Assembly: GCF_009695655.1 (NCBI RefSeq)
Contig: NZ_VUNM01000021.1
Coordinates: forward strand, 1 to 43,741
Length of the DNA stretch: 43,741 nt
Direction of reading: 5' to 3'
Source: Sharpea porci
GTDB lineage: Bacteria > Bacillota_I > Bacilli_A > Erysipelotrichales > Coprobacillaceae
This document shows positions 33,663 to 42,164 of the stretch, piece after piece (positions within the stretch are counted from its first letter, which is position 1; each line of letters begins with the position of its first letter). The position numbers were made by a program, and so were the translations under genes. The notes below the pieces were generated by a model, which saw only the letters and a list, made by a program, of their open reading frames with translations, ran no database searches and was not told the origin of the DNA.

Positions 33663-33680
33663 ATGTCCTGCCTCAAATAA
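33663..33680 (+). CDS. Five-codon leader ORF (MSCLK) before nrdA
   Basis: ATG-TCC-TGC-CTC-AAA-TAA preceded by AAAGGAGAGGGG, which is the best RBS in the area; the nrdA ATG comes three bases after the stop and has no good RBS of its own. Reinitiation of ribosomes from the mini-ORF onto nrdA is the likely mode. Confidence 0.45.
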   Translation: MSCLK

Positions 33681-33683
33681 AGA

Positions 33684-36212
33684 ATGAAAACGATCGTCAA
33701 GAGAGATAATCGCAAAGAAGCCTATGATGGGAAGAAGATTATTCATGCCATTCAAAAAGCATTCAATGCGTCAAAAGAAGAGATTAGTCAAGAGAAGCTA
33801 GAAGCGTTGCTTGTAGAAATCGCTGATATGCTTAAGGGAGAAGATGTTGTTGCGGTTGAACGTGTACAGGATGCCGTTGAACAGATTTTGATGAAGAATG
33901 GATTTTATAATGTTGCAAGAAATTACATTCTTTATCGAGAAAAGAGAAATGAAATCAGACAGGCACGTAAGCATCTTTTACAAGTTGTCGCTATTGATGA
34001 ACATGATAACGAGGATAATCTCAATGATGTCATCAAGCGTATTCAAAAGACATTCCCAAAAAGAGATATCAATCGCTTGACTTCTCGTTATGAAGCTATG
34101 GCTAAGGATCTCATGAGCCAGAAAGAACGTCTTGAATTATTGACAAGAGCAGCTGCGGAACTGACAAGCAAGGAAGAGCCGGAATGGGAAAAGATTGCCG
34201 GTCGTTTATTATGTTTTCAATTCATGCGTGAACTGAAAGAAACAGAAAAGACAATGCATATTCATTCTTTCTATGACAAGATTGTCATGATGACAGAAAA
34301 AGAACTCTATGGTGCCTATATCCTTGAAAACTATACGAAAGAAGAAATTGATCAATTAGAACAAGCGCTAGACCAAAGCCGTAACGACCTCTTTGGTTAT
34401 TCGGGCTTAGATTTATTGCTTTCTCGCTATGTCATTCATACGCATGATAAAGTAGCCATTGAATCTCCTCAGGAAATGTATATGGGTATTGCCATGCATC
34501 TTGCCATGAAAGAACCGCATGATCGTCTAATATGGGTGAAGAAGTTCTATGATATGATGTCACTTCATAAAGTTACGATGGCAACACCAACACAATCCAA
34601 TGCCCGCAAGCCATATCATCAGCTTTCGAGCTGCTTTATCGATACCGTACCGGATAGTCTGGATGGTATTTATAATGCTGTTTCGAAGTTTGCTGATGTC
34701 TCAAAATATGGTGGCGGCATGGGAATGTATTTTGGTAAGGTTCGTGCTCGTGGTGGAACTATCCGCGGTTTTGAAGGGGCATCTGGTGGTGTCATTCGCT
34801 GGATTCGTCTTGTCAATGATACAGCTGTTGCTGTTGACCAGCTTGGCATGCGTCAGGGGGCTGTAGCCGTTTATCTTGATGTGTGGCATAAGGACCTTCC
34901 TGAATTCTTGCAGCTTCGTACGAATAATGGCGATGATCGTATGAAAGCACATGATGTCTTCCCAGCTGTATGTTATCCTGATTTATTCTGGAAACAGGCT
35001 AGAGATGACTTGGAGGGCAACTGGTATCTTCTTGATCCTCATGAAGTGCTCTTGAAAAAAGGTTATGCGCTTGAAGACTGTTATGGTGAGGAATGGGAAA
35101 GAAAGTATCATGAATGTATTAGTGATCCAACGATCTCTAAACGTGTTGTTCCTATTAAAGATATTGTCAGATTAATCTTAAAATCAGCTGTTGAAACAGG
35201 TACACCATTTGCTTTTAACAGAGATGTAGTCAATCGTATGAATCCTAATAAACATAAGGGGATGATCTATTGTTCTAATCTCTGTACAGAAATAGCTCAG
35301 AATATGTCAGAAGCTGAAATACTTTCAGAGAAAGTTGAATTAGAAAATGGCGAAGAAGTGATTGTTACAAGAAGCAAGCCTGGGGACTTTGTTGTTTGTA
35401 ATCTTGCTTCCTTATGCTTAGGGAATATTGATGTCAATAATAGCCAAGAAATTGAAGAGATTACAAGTACGGTAGTACGTGCTCTTGATAATGTCATTGA
35501 CTTGAATTTCTATCCTGTTGCTGATGCAAAAATCACTAACCAGCATTATCGTGCAATTGGTCTAGGGGTATCTGGATATCATCATATGTTAGCAAAGAAT
35601 GGTATCAAGTGGGAATCTGAAGAACATCTTGCTTTTGTTGATCATGTCTTTGAAGATATCAATTATGCAGCCATCAAAGCTTCAACAAAGCTTGCCAAAG
35701 AAAGAGGCTCATATCCTTATTTTGCGGGTTCAGAATGGGAAGATGGCCAATATTTCGATCGAAGAAATTACACTTCACCTAGATGGCAAGAACTCAAGAA
35801 AGAGGTTCATGAAGGTATTCGTAATGCCTGGATCCTAGCGACAGCACCAACATCTTCAACATCCATTCTTATTGGTACATCAGCAGGACTTGATCCTGTC
35901 ATGCATCGTTTCTTCCTCGAAGAAAAGAAGGGGGCTATCTTACCTAGAGTTGCCCCAGAGCTTTCAATGGAAACATATTGGTATTACAAGAGTGCGCATT
36001 CTATTGACCAGAGGTGGTCTGTCAAGGCAGCAGGTATCCGTCAGCGCCATATTGATCAGTCCCAGTCTGTCAATTTCTGGATTACTAATGAATATAAAAT
36101 GAGCCAGTTACTAAGACTCTATATTCAAGCCTGGGAAGAGGGCGTGAAGACCGTCTATTATGTACGTTCTCGTGCGCTTGATCCTGAAGAATGTGAATCT
36201 TGTTCAGCATAG
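33684..36212 (+). CDS. nrdA: Ribonucleoside-diphosphate reductase alpha subunit (class I)
   Basis: An 842-residue catalytic subunit. Residues about 1-95 form an ATP-cone allosteric domain (VVKRDNRKEAYDGKKI-type start). Active-site features are SSCFID (Cys about 315), the NLCTEI loop (thiyl-radical Cys about 533), CNLASLCLGN (about 571) and APTSSTSILIGTSAG. The C-terminal CESC (Cys837, Cys840) shuttles electrons from a thioredoxin or glutaredoxin. It makes deoxyribonucleotides with the nrdB product 18 bases downstream. The start is near a five-codon leader ORF. Confidence 0.97.
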   Translation: MKTIVKRDNRKEAYDGKKIIHAIQKAFNASKEEISQEKLEALLVEIADMLKGEDVVAVERVQDAVEQILMKNGFYNVARNYILYREKRNEIRQARKHLLQVVAIDEHDNEDNLNDVIKRIQKTFPKRDINRLTSRYEAMAKDLMSQKERLELLTRAAAELTSKEEPEWEKIAGRLLCFQFMRELKETEKTMHIHSFYDKIVMMTEKELYGAYILENYTKEEIDQLEQALDQSRNDLFGYSGLDLLLSRYVIHTHDKVAIESPQEMYMGIAMHLAMKEPHDRLIWVKKFYDMMSLHKVTMATPTQSNARKPYHQLSSCFIDTVPDSLDGIYNAVSKFADVSKYGGGMGMYFGKVRARGGTIRGFEGASGGVIRWIRLVNDTAVAVDQLGMRQGAVAVYLDVWHKDLPEFLQLRTNNGDDRMKAHDVFPAVCYPDLFWKQARDDLEGNWYLLDPHEVLLKKGYALEDCYGEEWERKYHECISDPTISKRVVPIKDIVRLILKSAVETGTPFAFNRDVVNRMNPNKHKGMIYCSNLCTEIAQNMSEAEILSEKVELENGEEVIVTRSKPGDFVVCNLASLCLGNIDVNNSQEIEEITSTVVRALDNVIDLNFYPVADAKITNQHYRAIGLGVSGYHHMLAKNGIKWESEEHLAFVDHVFEDINYAAIKASTKLAKERGSYPYFAGSEWEDGQYFDRRNYTSPRWQELKKEVHEGIRNAWILATAPTSSTSILIGTSAGLDPVMHRFFLEEKKGAILPRVAPELSMETYWYYKSAHSIDQRWSVKAAGIRQRHIDQSQSVNFWITNEYKMSQLLRLYIQAWEEGVKTVYYVRSRALDPEECESCSA

Positions 36213-36230
36213 TAAGAAAGAAGGAAAAAC

Positions 36231-37277
36231 ATGGAAAACAAAATTATGCGTAAGCCACTCTTCAACCCTGAAGGGGATACGAGTGTTGCACATCGCCGTC
36301 TTATCAATTTCAATACGACAAATATCAATGATTTTAATAATATGAAATATGAATGGGTATCTGACTGGTATCGTCAGGCCATGAATAACTTCTGGATTCC
36401 TGAAGAAATTAATTTGAATCAGGATAAATCTGACTACCCCCATTTACCTCATGCTGAACGCATTGCTTATGACAAGATTTTATCATTTCTTGTCTATCTT
36501 GATTCACTCCAATCAGCTAACCTGCCTAATATTAGTCAGTATGTGACAGCTAATGAAGTGAATCTCTGTCTTGGCATTCAGACATTCCAGGAATGCATTC
36601 ATTCACAGAGCTATTCTTATATGTTGGATACGATATGCAATCCTACAGAAAGAAATGATATCCTCTATCAATGGAAGACGGATGAACATTTATTAAAGAG
36701 AAATGAATTTATTGGTCATCTCTATAATGAATTCATCAACAAACAAGACAAAGAAACATTCTTACGAGTCTTAATAGCCAATTATATCTTAGAAGGCATC
36801 TATTTCTATTCTGGCTTCATGTTCTTCTATAATCTAGGAAGAAATGGCAGAATGCCAGGCTCAGTACAGGAAATACGCTATATCAATAGGGATGAGAATA
36901 CCCATTTATGGCTTTTCAGAAATATTCTTGTAGAACTGAGAAAAGAAGAACCTGATCTCTTTGATGATGCTCATATCAAGATTATTAAGGATATGATTCA
37001 GGAAGGTGTTGAACAGGAAATTGCCTGGGGTAAATATGTTATTGGTAATGAAATTGAAGGTCTTAATGAAAAGATGATTGAAGATTATATTAAGTATCTT
37101 GGCAACTTACGTTATTCATCATTAGGCCTTGGAACACTTTATCCAGGTTATGAAAAAGAACCTGCGGATATGAAGTGGGTATCTCTTTATGCCGATGCTA
37201 ACCAGGTGAAGACAGACTTCTTTGAAGCCCGTTCAACAGCCTATGCGAAATCATCAGCTATCGAAGATGACCTATAG
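36231..37277 (+). CDS. nrdB: Ribonucleoside-diphosphate reductase beta subunit (class I)
   Basis: A 348-residue radical-generating subunit. Metal ligands fall in family order: Asp91 (YLDSLQ), Glu121 and His124 (QECIHS), Glu188 (LEGIYF), Glu222 and His225 (RDENTHL). Tyr128, four residues after His124, occupies the radical-tyrosine position, so it is a tyrosyl-radical class I enzyme rather than the Tyr-less class Ic. No nrdI flavodoxin is present nearby. RBS AAGAAGGAAAA precedes ATG 36231. A strong terminator follows at 37281-37308. Confidence 0.97.
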   Translation: MENKIMRKPLFNPEGDTSVAHRRLINFNTTNINDFNNMKYEWVSDWYRQAMNNFWIPEEINLNQDKSDYPHLPHAERIAYDKILSFLVYLDSLQSANLPNISQYVTANEVNLCLGIQTFQECIHSQSYSYMLDTICNPTERNDILYQWKTDEHLLKRNEFIGHLYNEFINKQDKETFLRVLIANYILEGIYFYSGFMFFYNLGRNGRMPGSVQEIRYINRDENTHLWLFRNILVELRKEEPDLFDDAHIKIIKDMIQEGVEQEIAWGKYVIGNEIEGLNEKMIEDYIKYLGNLRYSSLGLGTLYPGYEKEPADMKWVSLYADANQVKTDFFEARSTAYAKSSAIEDDL

Positions 37278-37280
37278 TCA

Positions 37281-37308
37281 AAAAGGGAAAGAAGCACTTT
37301 CCCTTTTT
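37281..37308 (+). terminator. Rho-independent terminator after nrdAB
   Basis: AAAAGGGAAAG / CTTTCCCTTTT stem with a 5-base loop and T-run. Confidence 0.93.
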
Positions 37309-37375
37309 AGACAATAAATGTGTTTCAATTTGACTCATATAATGATAAAATGACTCTAGTCAGGAGGGATCTTTG

Positions 37376-37513
37376 ATGAGTGTTTATGAAACAATTGGTA
37401 CGCTTATTCTTATGGTTGCAGCCTTTCTTATAATGGCTATTATCTGGAAAGTTACGGATTTACTCCATGTTGGTGAACCAAAAGAGGATAAGCAGAAAAA
37501 GATCGAACAATAG
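37376..37513 (+). CDS. Small membrane protein, 45 aa
   Basis: MSVYETIGTLILMVAAFL starts a protein with one membrane helix (about 7-26) and a charged cytosolic tail (GEPKEDKQKKIEQ). Not recognised. Strong RBS AGGAGGGAT (37362-37370) and a downstream TCTAGA / TCTAGA hairpin with T-run (37515-37540) support a real gene. It is convergent with another very small membrane protein gene. Confidence 0.7.
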   Translation: MSVYETIGTLILMVAAFLIMAIIWKVTDLLHVGEPKEDKQKKIEQ

Positions 37514-37514
37514 T

Positions 37515-37540
37515 TCTAGAGAAATCTAGAGCTTTTTTTC
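37515..37540 (+). terminator. Terminator between two small convergent membrane-protein genes
   Basis: TCTAGA-GAAA-TCTAGA stem (with flanking AG/CT) followed by seven Ts. Confidence 0.8.
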
Positions 37541-37713
37541 TATAACTTAATAATCCCACATAATCCTAGGATAAGAATAACGCCGGCAAACAAGCCAAGC
37601 GCACCCCAGGAATAAGCAACTTTTCTATCTTTTTCTCTATTTCTAATAAACATCACAACCCCAACAACAATCAACATCACTTCAATCAACATATTCACAC
37701 TAAAATGCATCAT
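37540..37713 (-). CDS. Small two-helix membrane protein, 57 aa
   Basis: It reads MMHFSVNMLIEVMLIVVGVV, then a basic loop RNREKDRK and a second hydrophobic helix (LGLFAGVILILGLCGII). AAGGGG lies 6 bases before the first of two ATG codons on the minus strand. The family is not recognised; the helix-loop-helix layout is common in small bacterial membrane proteins. It was found by reading the minus strand of an otherwise gene-free interval. Confidence 0.65.
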   Translation of the reverse strand: MMHFSVNMLIEVMLIVVGVVMFIRNREKDRKVAYSWGALGLFAGVILILGLCGIIKL

Positions 37714-37792
37714 CTAATTCCCCTTTCAATCATATTGCATGAAATATCTTACCATCTATGCTATAGTGTTGTCACGAAAGGGTGAGAGGTAG

Positions 37793-38014
37793 ATGAAAAA
37801 TATCGATATTACAGATAATATCCCTGCTCTTTTTGGAGCTATTGAAACATTAAAACAACAAGTCGCTAAAAAAGAAGGTGACGCATATATAGAAGGACAG
37901 GGGGTCATCACTGGTCTTGAACTCGCCATTGGTCTTCTTGGCTTAGAAGAACCCTATCAAGTCTTTAAAGACTATGTCGACGATGAAGATGAAAATAATG
38001 ATTTAATAAACTAG
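37793..38014 (+). CDS. Hypothetical small protein, 73 aa
   Basis: An acidic, helical soluble protein with no recognised family. The C terminus is strongly acidic (DYVDDEDENND). GAGAGGTAG directly precedes the ATG. It is followed by a perfect terminator at 38013-38036, so it is a single-gene unit. Confidence 0.75.
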   Translation: MKNIDITDNIPALFGAIETLKQQVAKKEGDAYIEGQGVITGLELAIGLLGLEEPYQVFKDYVDDEDENNDLIN

Positions 38015-38036
38015 GTGTGCTGCAAGCACACCTTTT
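38013..38036 (+). terminator. Rho-independent terminator
   Basis: AGGTGTGCT-GCA-AGCACACCT perfect stem with T-run. Confidence 0.92.
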
Positions 38037-38078
38037 ATCATGAAAAAAGAGATATAAATGTCTTGTGAGGTGTTTTTA

Positions 38079-38288
38079 ATGAGACTTGTCACAACATTAA
38101 TCATATTAAGAAATGATCATCACATGACACAGGAAGACTTATCAAAGGTTGTTGGTGTATCGCGTGAGACAATTGGAAGGCTTGAAAGAGGCGAATTCAA
38201 TCCATCCTATCGTCTTGTTTATGAGATTGCTCATGTATTTGGGAAGAATGTAGAAGAAGTCTTCTATTATCAGGAAACAGATGACTGA
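38079..38288 (+). CDS. Small XRE-family regulator
   Basis: A 69-residue Cro/C1-type helix-turn-helix protein: ILRNDHHMTQEDLSKVVGVSRETIGRLERGEFNPSYRLVYEIA, ending in VEEVFYY as in the short YgzD-like regulators. ATG 38079 is set by GAGG (38067-38070). It lies upstream of the esterase gene with its own RBS; targets unknown. Confidence 0.92.
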   Translation: MRLVTTLIILRNDHHMTQEDLSKVVGVSRETIGRLERGEFNPSYRLVYEIAHVFGKNVEEVFYYQETDD

Positions 38289-38352
38289 AAGGTCATCTTT
38301 TCTTGTTGTAATATGTTGTGTTTCTATTACAATGAATATTAGAGGTGATTTA

Positions 38353-39018
38353 ATGGAAACAATAAAGAATCTTCAATGTTTTATTCATGGTAAGAAACAA
38401 GCAAAATATTTATTAATACAGCCTATCGATGAACATGACTTAGAAGCCATGGAAGAAGAGATAGAAACAATCAATAAAACGACTAAAGATTATCTTTTAG
38501 TAGGTATATTGGTCAATGACTGGCAAAAAGAGCTTTCACCATGGTTTATGCCTGCTATATTTGGCAATCAGGACTTTACAGGTGGGGCTGATCTATTCTA
38601 TCAAGAAGTCAAAGAAGTTATTAAAGAAGTCAAAGTGCTCTATGCAATGCAAGATGCTAATGTCATTATTGGTGGTTATTCACTTGCTGGACTCTTTGCG
38701 CTTTATGCAGCCTATCAGGACGAATATGATGGGGTTGTGGGGGCTTCGCCAAGTGTCTGGTTCAAAGACTTTTTAAGTTATACACAAACTCATCCAATTC
38801 AAACACAATATGTCTATTTATCACTAGGTGACAAGGAAGAAAAGGCAAGAAATAAGATTATGGCTAGTGTGGGTGATTGCTTAAGAACATATCAATCATA
38901 TCTTCAAAATGAAACCCATTGCGTTCTTGAAATGAATCCTGGCAATCACTTTAAAGATACGGGTATAAGAGTGGGCAAGGGATTTAGCTGGATTATTCAG
39001 AACTTAAATCATGCGTAG
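38353..39018 (+). CDS. Alpha/beta-hydrolase, esterase-like
   Basis: A 221-residue protein. The nucleophile elbow is GGYSLAGLFAL with the catalytic Ser in the middle; ASPSVWF follows as in PF00756/IroE-type esterases, then LGDKEEKA supplying the Asp and GNHFKDTG with the His. Substrate unknown. AGAGGTGAT precedes ATG 38353. The last codons overlap the next gene by 8 bases, so it is cotranscribed with the 2',3'-cyclic phosphodiesterase. Confidence 0.88.
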   Translation: METIKNLQCFIHGKKQAKYLLIQPIDEHDLEAMEEEIETINKTTKDYLLVGILVNDWQKELSPWFMPAIFGNQDFTGGADLFYQEVKEVIKEVKVLYAMQDANVIIGGYSLAGLFALYAAYQDEYDGVVGASPSVWFKDFLSYTQTHPIQTQYVYLSLGDKEEKARNKIMASVGDCLRTYQSYLQNETHCVLEMNPGNHFKDTGIRVGKGFSWIIQNLNHA

Positions 39019-39520
39019 AGTCTATTATGCTTTGACATTCAATCAAGAAGCTACCCACAAAATCATCACTAATGTCAATCGACTTAAAGAACATGCCTTA
39101 CAGATGAAACCCATTCCTGAAAATTCTATTCATATGACAATGGCCTTTTTAGGGGAAGTAGAGGAATCACTGATTGATGAATTGTTGGAAATAAGAGATG
39201 AAATAAGCTTTGAACCTTTTTGTTTCAATCTTGATTATCTTGATAGTTTTCCTGATTGCAATAGTCGCCTTTATTATCTTTCAACAACACATGCTCAAGA
39301 ACTTTATGCTTTACAAAGCACTCTTGTTCAAAAGCTTTATCAACATAAGATTGCCTTTCATGATAAACAGTTCTTGCCCCATGTGACTTTATCACGAAAG
39401 ACCATTTTAAAAGAACCTACTGATTTAATATTACCCATTTCTTGTACTATCACATCATTAGAACTCTTAGAATCCATTCCCTATAAACAAACACGAATAG
39501 GTATTCCTGTAAAAAAATAG
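39011..39520 (+). CDS. thpR: RNA 2',3'-cyclic phosphodiesterase (LigT/ThpR family)
   Basis: A 169-residue 2H phosphoesterase. The two catalytic HxT motifs are His41-Met-Thr43 (SIHMTMAFLG) and His124-Val-Thr126 (FLPHVTLSR), at the usual spacing, and the N-terminal MRRVYYALTF strand is typical. It opens 2',3'-cyclic phosphates on RNA ends. The start overlaps the esterase gene. Confidence 0.94.
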   Translation: MRRVYYALTFNQEATHKIITNVNRLKEHALQMKPIPENSIHMTMAFLGEVEESLIDELLEIRDEISFEPFCFNLDYLDSFPDCNSRLYYLSTTHAQELYALQSTLVQKLYQHKIAFHDKQFLPHVTLSRKTILKEPTDLILPISCTITSLELLESIPYKQTRIGIPVKK

Positions 39521-39537
39521 TGAATGTATGATTTTTA

Positions 39538-39567
39538 TTGTCGTGAGGGGTATCGATTGATTATAAT
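39538..39567 (+). promoter_or_regulatory. Promoter of the structured RNA upstream of the LuxR regulator
   Basis: TTGTCG (39538-39543), 18 bases, TATAAT (39562-39567). Transcription would start near 39574. Confidence 0.65.
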
Positions 39568-39573
39568 AAGGCT

Positions 39574-39708
39574 AGAGGAAGTCATGGGAAATGTCTCCAG
39601 AGACTCACGATTCTTTCCTTTAATTCTTGTTTTCTCATATATAAAAGAATGGGTGGCATTTCTGATTTCTTCTTAGATGACTTTTGGTATCCTTCAGGAT
39701 ACCTTTTT
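39574..39708 (+). ncRNA. Candidate structured leader RNA / riboswitch or sRNA
   Basis: About 135 bases between a good promoter and a perfect terminator. Nested helices are P1 AAGTCAT (39579-39585) / ATGACTT (39677-39683) and P2 GAAATG (39588-39593) / CATTTC (39657-39662). A small hairpin GTCT-CCAG-AGAC lies at 39593-39604. A long arm TCAC-G-ATTCTTT (39605-39616) pairs with AAAGAAT-GG-GTGG (39644-39656). The terminator is GGTATCC-TTCA-GGATACC followed by five Ts, 27 bases before the regulator ATG. I do not recognise the family. Confidence 0.6.
39686..39708 (+). terminator. Rho-independent terminator between the structured RNA and the regulator gene
   Basis: GGTATCC-TTCA-GGATACC 7-bp perfect stem followed by five Ts. 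Confidence 0.92.
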
Positions 39709-39734
39709 GTGTATAATGGGAAAGAGGTGATTTC

Positions 39735-42095
39735 ATGCGCTATATCAAGATACAAAATGTCTATCGTTTATTAAAAGAAGCTGAAGATAACTATGTGCCT
39801 TGTCTTCTTCTCGCTCCAACAGGCTATGGGAAAAGTGCTGCAGTCCATTACTTTTATCGTCGTAAAGCCACTCTTGAACTCAGCGGTCTTCATGGCAAGC
39901 TAGATGCTATGCCGGATATCAATAGTATTAGAGTCGGTACGATTATTATCGATAATATCAGTTTTATTCGTGATGAAGAATCAAAACAATATATTCTCTC
40001 TTTGTTTGATCATCCGGAATTTCATATGATTGTTATTGGGAGGGGGAGAATGCCCCAATGGCTAATGACAAAGCTATTTGATCGAAATTATGTTTTGATT
40101 GGAGAGAAAGCTTTTGTCTTGAATACAAGTCATGTTAAAGCATTCCTAGAAAACTATCACCTGCATTTAAGTGAAGCAGACATCAAGTTGCTGACAAAGG
40201 CAAGCCGTGGCTTTCCGGTGAGCGTCATGGCCATGTGTGGTCATCTGCTTAAAGGTGAAAAGATTCAGGAATTCGCACAAGGATTAGGCTGGGAGGATGT
40301 TTTTAGCTATTTTAAAGAACATGTCTATCGTTATTTACCTCCTGATGTTAGGATGTTTTATTTGAAGATGGGGGTCTTTAAGAAGTTTGATAGCGATATG
40401 GCAAAGGTCATAACGGGATTTGATTATGTGCATAGTATTATTGAATATTCGTTGGATGTTGGGCATTTTGTGACACTTGATGAGCATGGGATTTGGGTGA
40501 TGCGTGATGAATTTGTGAAATTCTTTGACTGGCGTAGAGGTCTCGAGATGACGCCTGAAGATGTTCGTGCGATTTGTATAGCTGGCGCAAAATATTATGA
40601 AGATAAGCAGGAAGATGTTCTTGCAATTAAGTATTATCAGAAAGCACATCAAAGAAATGACATGATTCGTATTTTAAAGAATAATGCGAAAAGACGTCCA
40701 TCGCTTGCTCATTATAAAGAACTTGAACCCTATTATATGAATTTAACTGATCAAGAAGTAAGATCATCATTCTATTTAAATAAAGGCATTTGTCTTGTTC
40801 ATTATTTCTTGTTGAGAAATAATGAAAGTCATTACTGGTATCAAGAACTTATAGGAAATAAAAATGAAATAGATGAATATGAATATCAGATACAGATGGA
40901 TATACTTCAGCTCTATTTACATTTTTCATCACCAAGAACACTTATTGAAAACTTCACACAGCTCTGTTGTGAAAGTCAACACTATCATCTTTCCATTCCA
41001 CCAATCGACTTAACACTCGCAATGCCTTCTCTTATGAATGGCGGTGTAGACTTTAGTACCTATCTAACAGTTGATGATCAAATCTGGCATAACTTATCAT
41101 CATCATTGATTGATTTATATGGAGATGAAGGCAAAGGTTTAATCTTGCTTCTACAAAGTGAAAAAAGAATGATTTGTGATGAGAAACCTCATTATGAAAT
41201 CTTGCGAGACTTATGTGAAGCTTCTGAGCTTGTCAATCATGGCAGACAGCTTGATTTACGCTTTGTGGCAGCAGCATGTATAACACGTATGCATATCTTT
41301 GATGGGCAATATGAAAGTGCAGAAAAATGGTTGAGAACATTTCAGGATAGTCTTGTCGATAAGAAAGATGAACGCTTGAAAATGAATGTTGAAGCTTTTG
41401 CGACTGCACTTAAACTTTATGTCGGTGATGAACAGGCAGCAAGGCATTATCTTAGTATAGCTCCCAATATCCAGGAAGGTCTTTATATGTTGGATAATTA
41501 TCGTTATCTTATAACTATTAAAGCCTATGTAACCATCAATGAATTACAGCTTGCCCTAGACAATATTCACTTTCTTCAATCTTATTACAAACGTAAGAAT
41601 AATATCATCAACACGATCATCCTCCAATTCATAGAGTCCATTATCCTTTATCGATTAGGCAATGACCACTTCAAAGAAGTCTTTCAAGAAGCTTTCCGCA
41701 AAGCTCAAAAATTTCATTATGTCTATTTAATCGCCCAGGAAGGAATAGCAATACTGCCCATTCTTGAAGCATCTTACGATAAATCATTCGATCAAGCGTT
41801 CTATAAACATGTCTTGCAGGAAACAAGAAAAATTGCTGCTTATTATCCTGAAAACCTTTCCTATATACCAGAAAGAGAAATTCATCTCACTAATCGAGAG
41901 ACAGAAATATTGGGAATGTTGACAGCAGGTTTATCAAGTGATGAAATATGTCAAAGATGTAGAATCAGCTATAGTGGACTGAAAAAACATAATCGCAATA
42001 TTTATCGAAAGCTTGGCGTGAAGTCAAGAAGTGAAGCGGAACGGATGGCTAAACGACTGCATTTATTGGCGAAGGATGCACATCCGTGGGATTGA
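39735..42095 (+). CDS. MalT-like (LAL-type) LuxR-family transcriptional activator
   Basis: A 786-residue multidomain regulator. The N-terminal STAND-type NTPase has Walker A APTGYGKSAA (27-36) and a Walker-B-like TIIIDNISF (about 69-77). A winged-helix region follows, then about 400 residues of helical repeats, and finally a LuxR-type HTH (718-780: LTNRETEILGMLTAGLSSDEI...YRKLGVKSRSEA). Such proteins bind an inducer through the repeat region and activate catabolic or adaptive genes. GAGGTGATTTC precedes the ATG. A structured RNA with a terminator sits upstream, so readthrough may control it. Confidence 0.92.
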   Translation: MRYIKIQNVYRLLKEAEDNYVPCLLLAPTGYGKSAAVHYFYRRKATLELSGLHGKLDAMPDINSIRVGTIIIDNISFIRDEESKQYILSLFDHPEFHMIVIGRGRMPQWLMTKLFDRNYVLIGEKAFVLNTSHVKAFLENYHLHLSEADIKLLTKASRGFPVSVMAMCGHLLKGEKIQEFAQGLGWEDVFSYFKEHVYRYLPPDVRMFYLKMGVFKKFDSDMAKVITGFDYVHSIIEYSLDVGHFVTLDEHGIWVMRDEFVKFFDWRRGLEMTPEDVRAICIAGAKYYEDKQEDVLAIKYYQKAHQRNDMIRILKNNAKRRPSLAHYKELEPYYMNLTDQEVRSSFYLNKGICLVHYFLLRNNESHYWYQELIGNKNEIDEYEYQIQMDILQLYLHFSSPRTLIENFTQLCCESQHYHLSIPPIDLTLAMPSLMNGGVDFSTYLTVDDQIWHNLSSSLIDLYGDEGKGLILLLQSEKRMICDEKPHYEILRDLCEASELVNHGRQLDLRFVAAACITRMHIFDGQYESAEKWLRTFQDSLVDKKDERLKMNVEAFATALKLYVGDEQAARHYLSIAPNIQEGLYMLDNYRYLITIKAYVTINELQLALDNIHFLQSYYKRKNNIINTIILQFIESIILYRLGNDHFKEVFQEAFRKAQKFHYVYLIAQEGIAILPILEASYDKSFDQAFYKHVLQETRKIAAYYPENLSYIPEREIHLTNRETEILGMLTAGLSSDEICQRCRISYSGLKKHNRNIYRKLGVKSRSEAERMAKRLHLLAKDAHPWD

Positions 42096-42164
42096 TGAAA
42101 AAAAGCAGGCATGGTAGCCTTAAGGGTACTATCATATCTCTTTAAAATAACTATAATGAGAAGC

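Larger units (their letters stand above)
32962..33683. other. Gene-poor region (722 bp) upstream of nrdA
   Basis: Contents in order: GCTG-CAATT-CAGC hairpin and a CACCCA (33002-33007) / TGGGTG (33040-33045) stem that competes with a GGTG...CACC hairpin followed by a T-run (33042-33070). Next come an 8-bp perfect inverted repeat CTTAACTC / GAGTTAAG (33090-33110), a frameshifted small ORF (33126-33292), a promoter with a catabolite-response-like site (33314-33342), a stretch with RBS-like AAGGAGA but no start codon, the nrd promoter (33597-33625) and a five-codon ORF. It looks like decayed small genes plus regulatory DNA. Confidence 0.7.

Noticed and set aside
33519-33755. 78-codon minus-strand frame at the nrdA start
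   Set aside because: Overlaps the nrd promoter and the nrdA ATP-cone; no RBS or family likeness.
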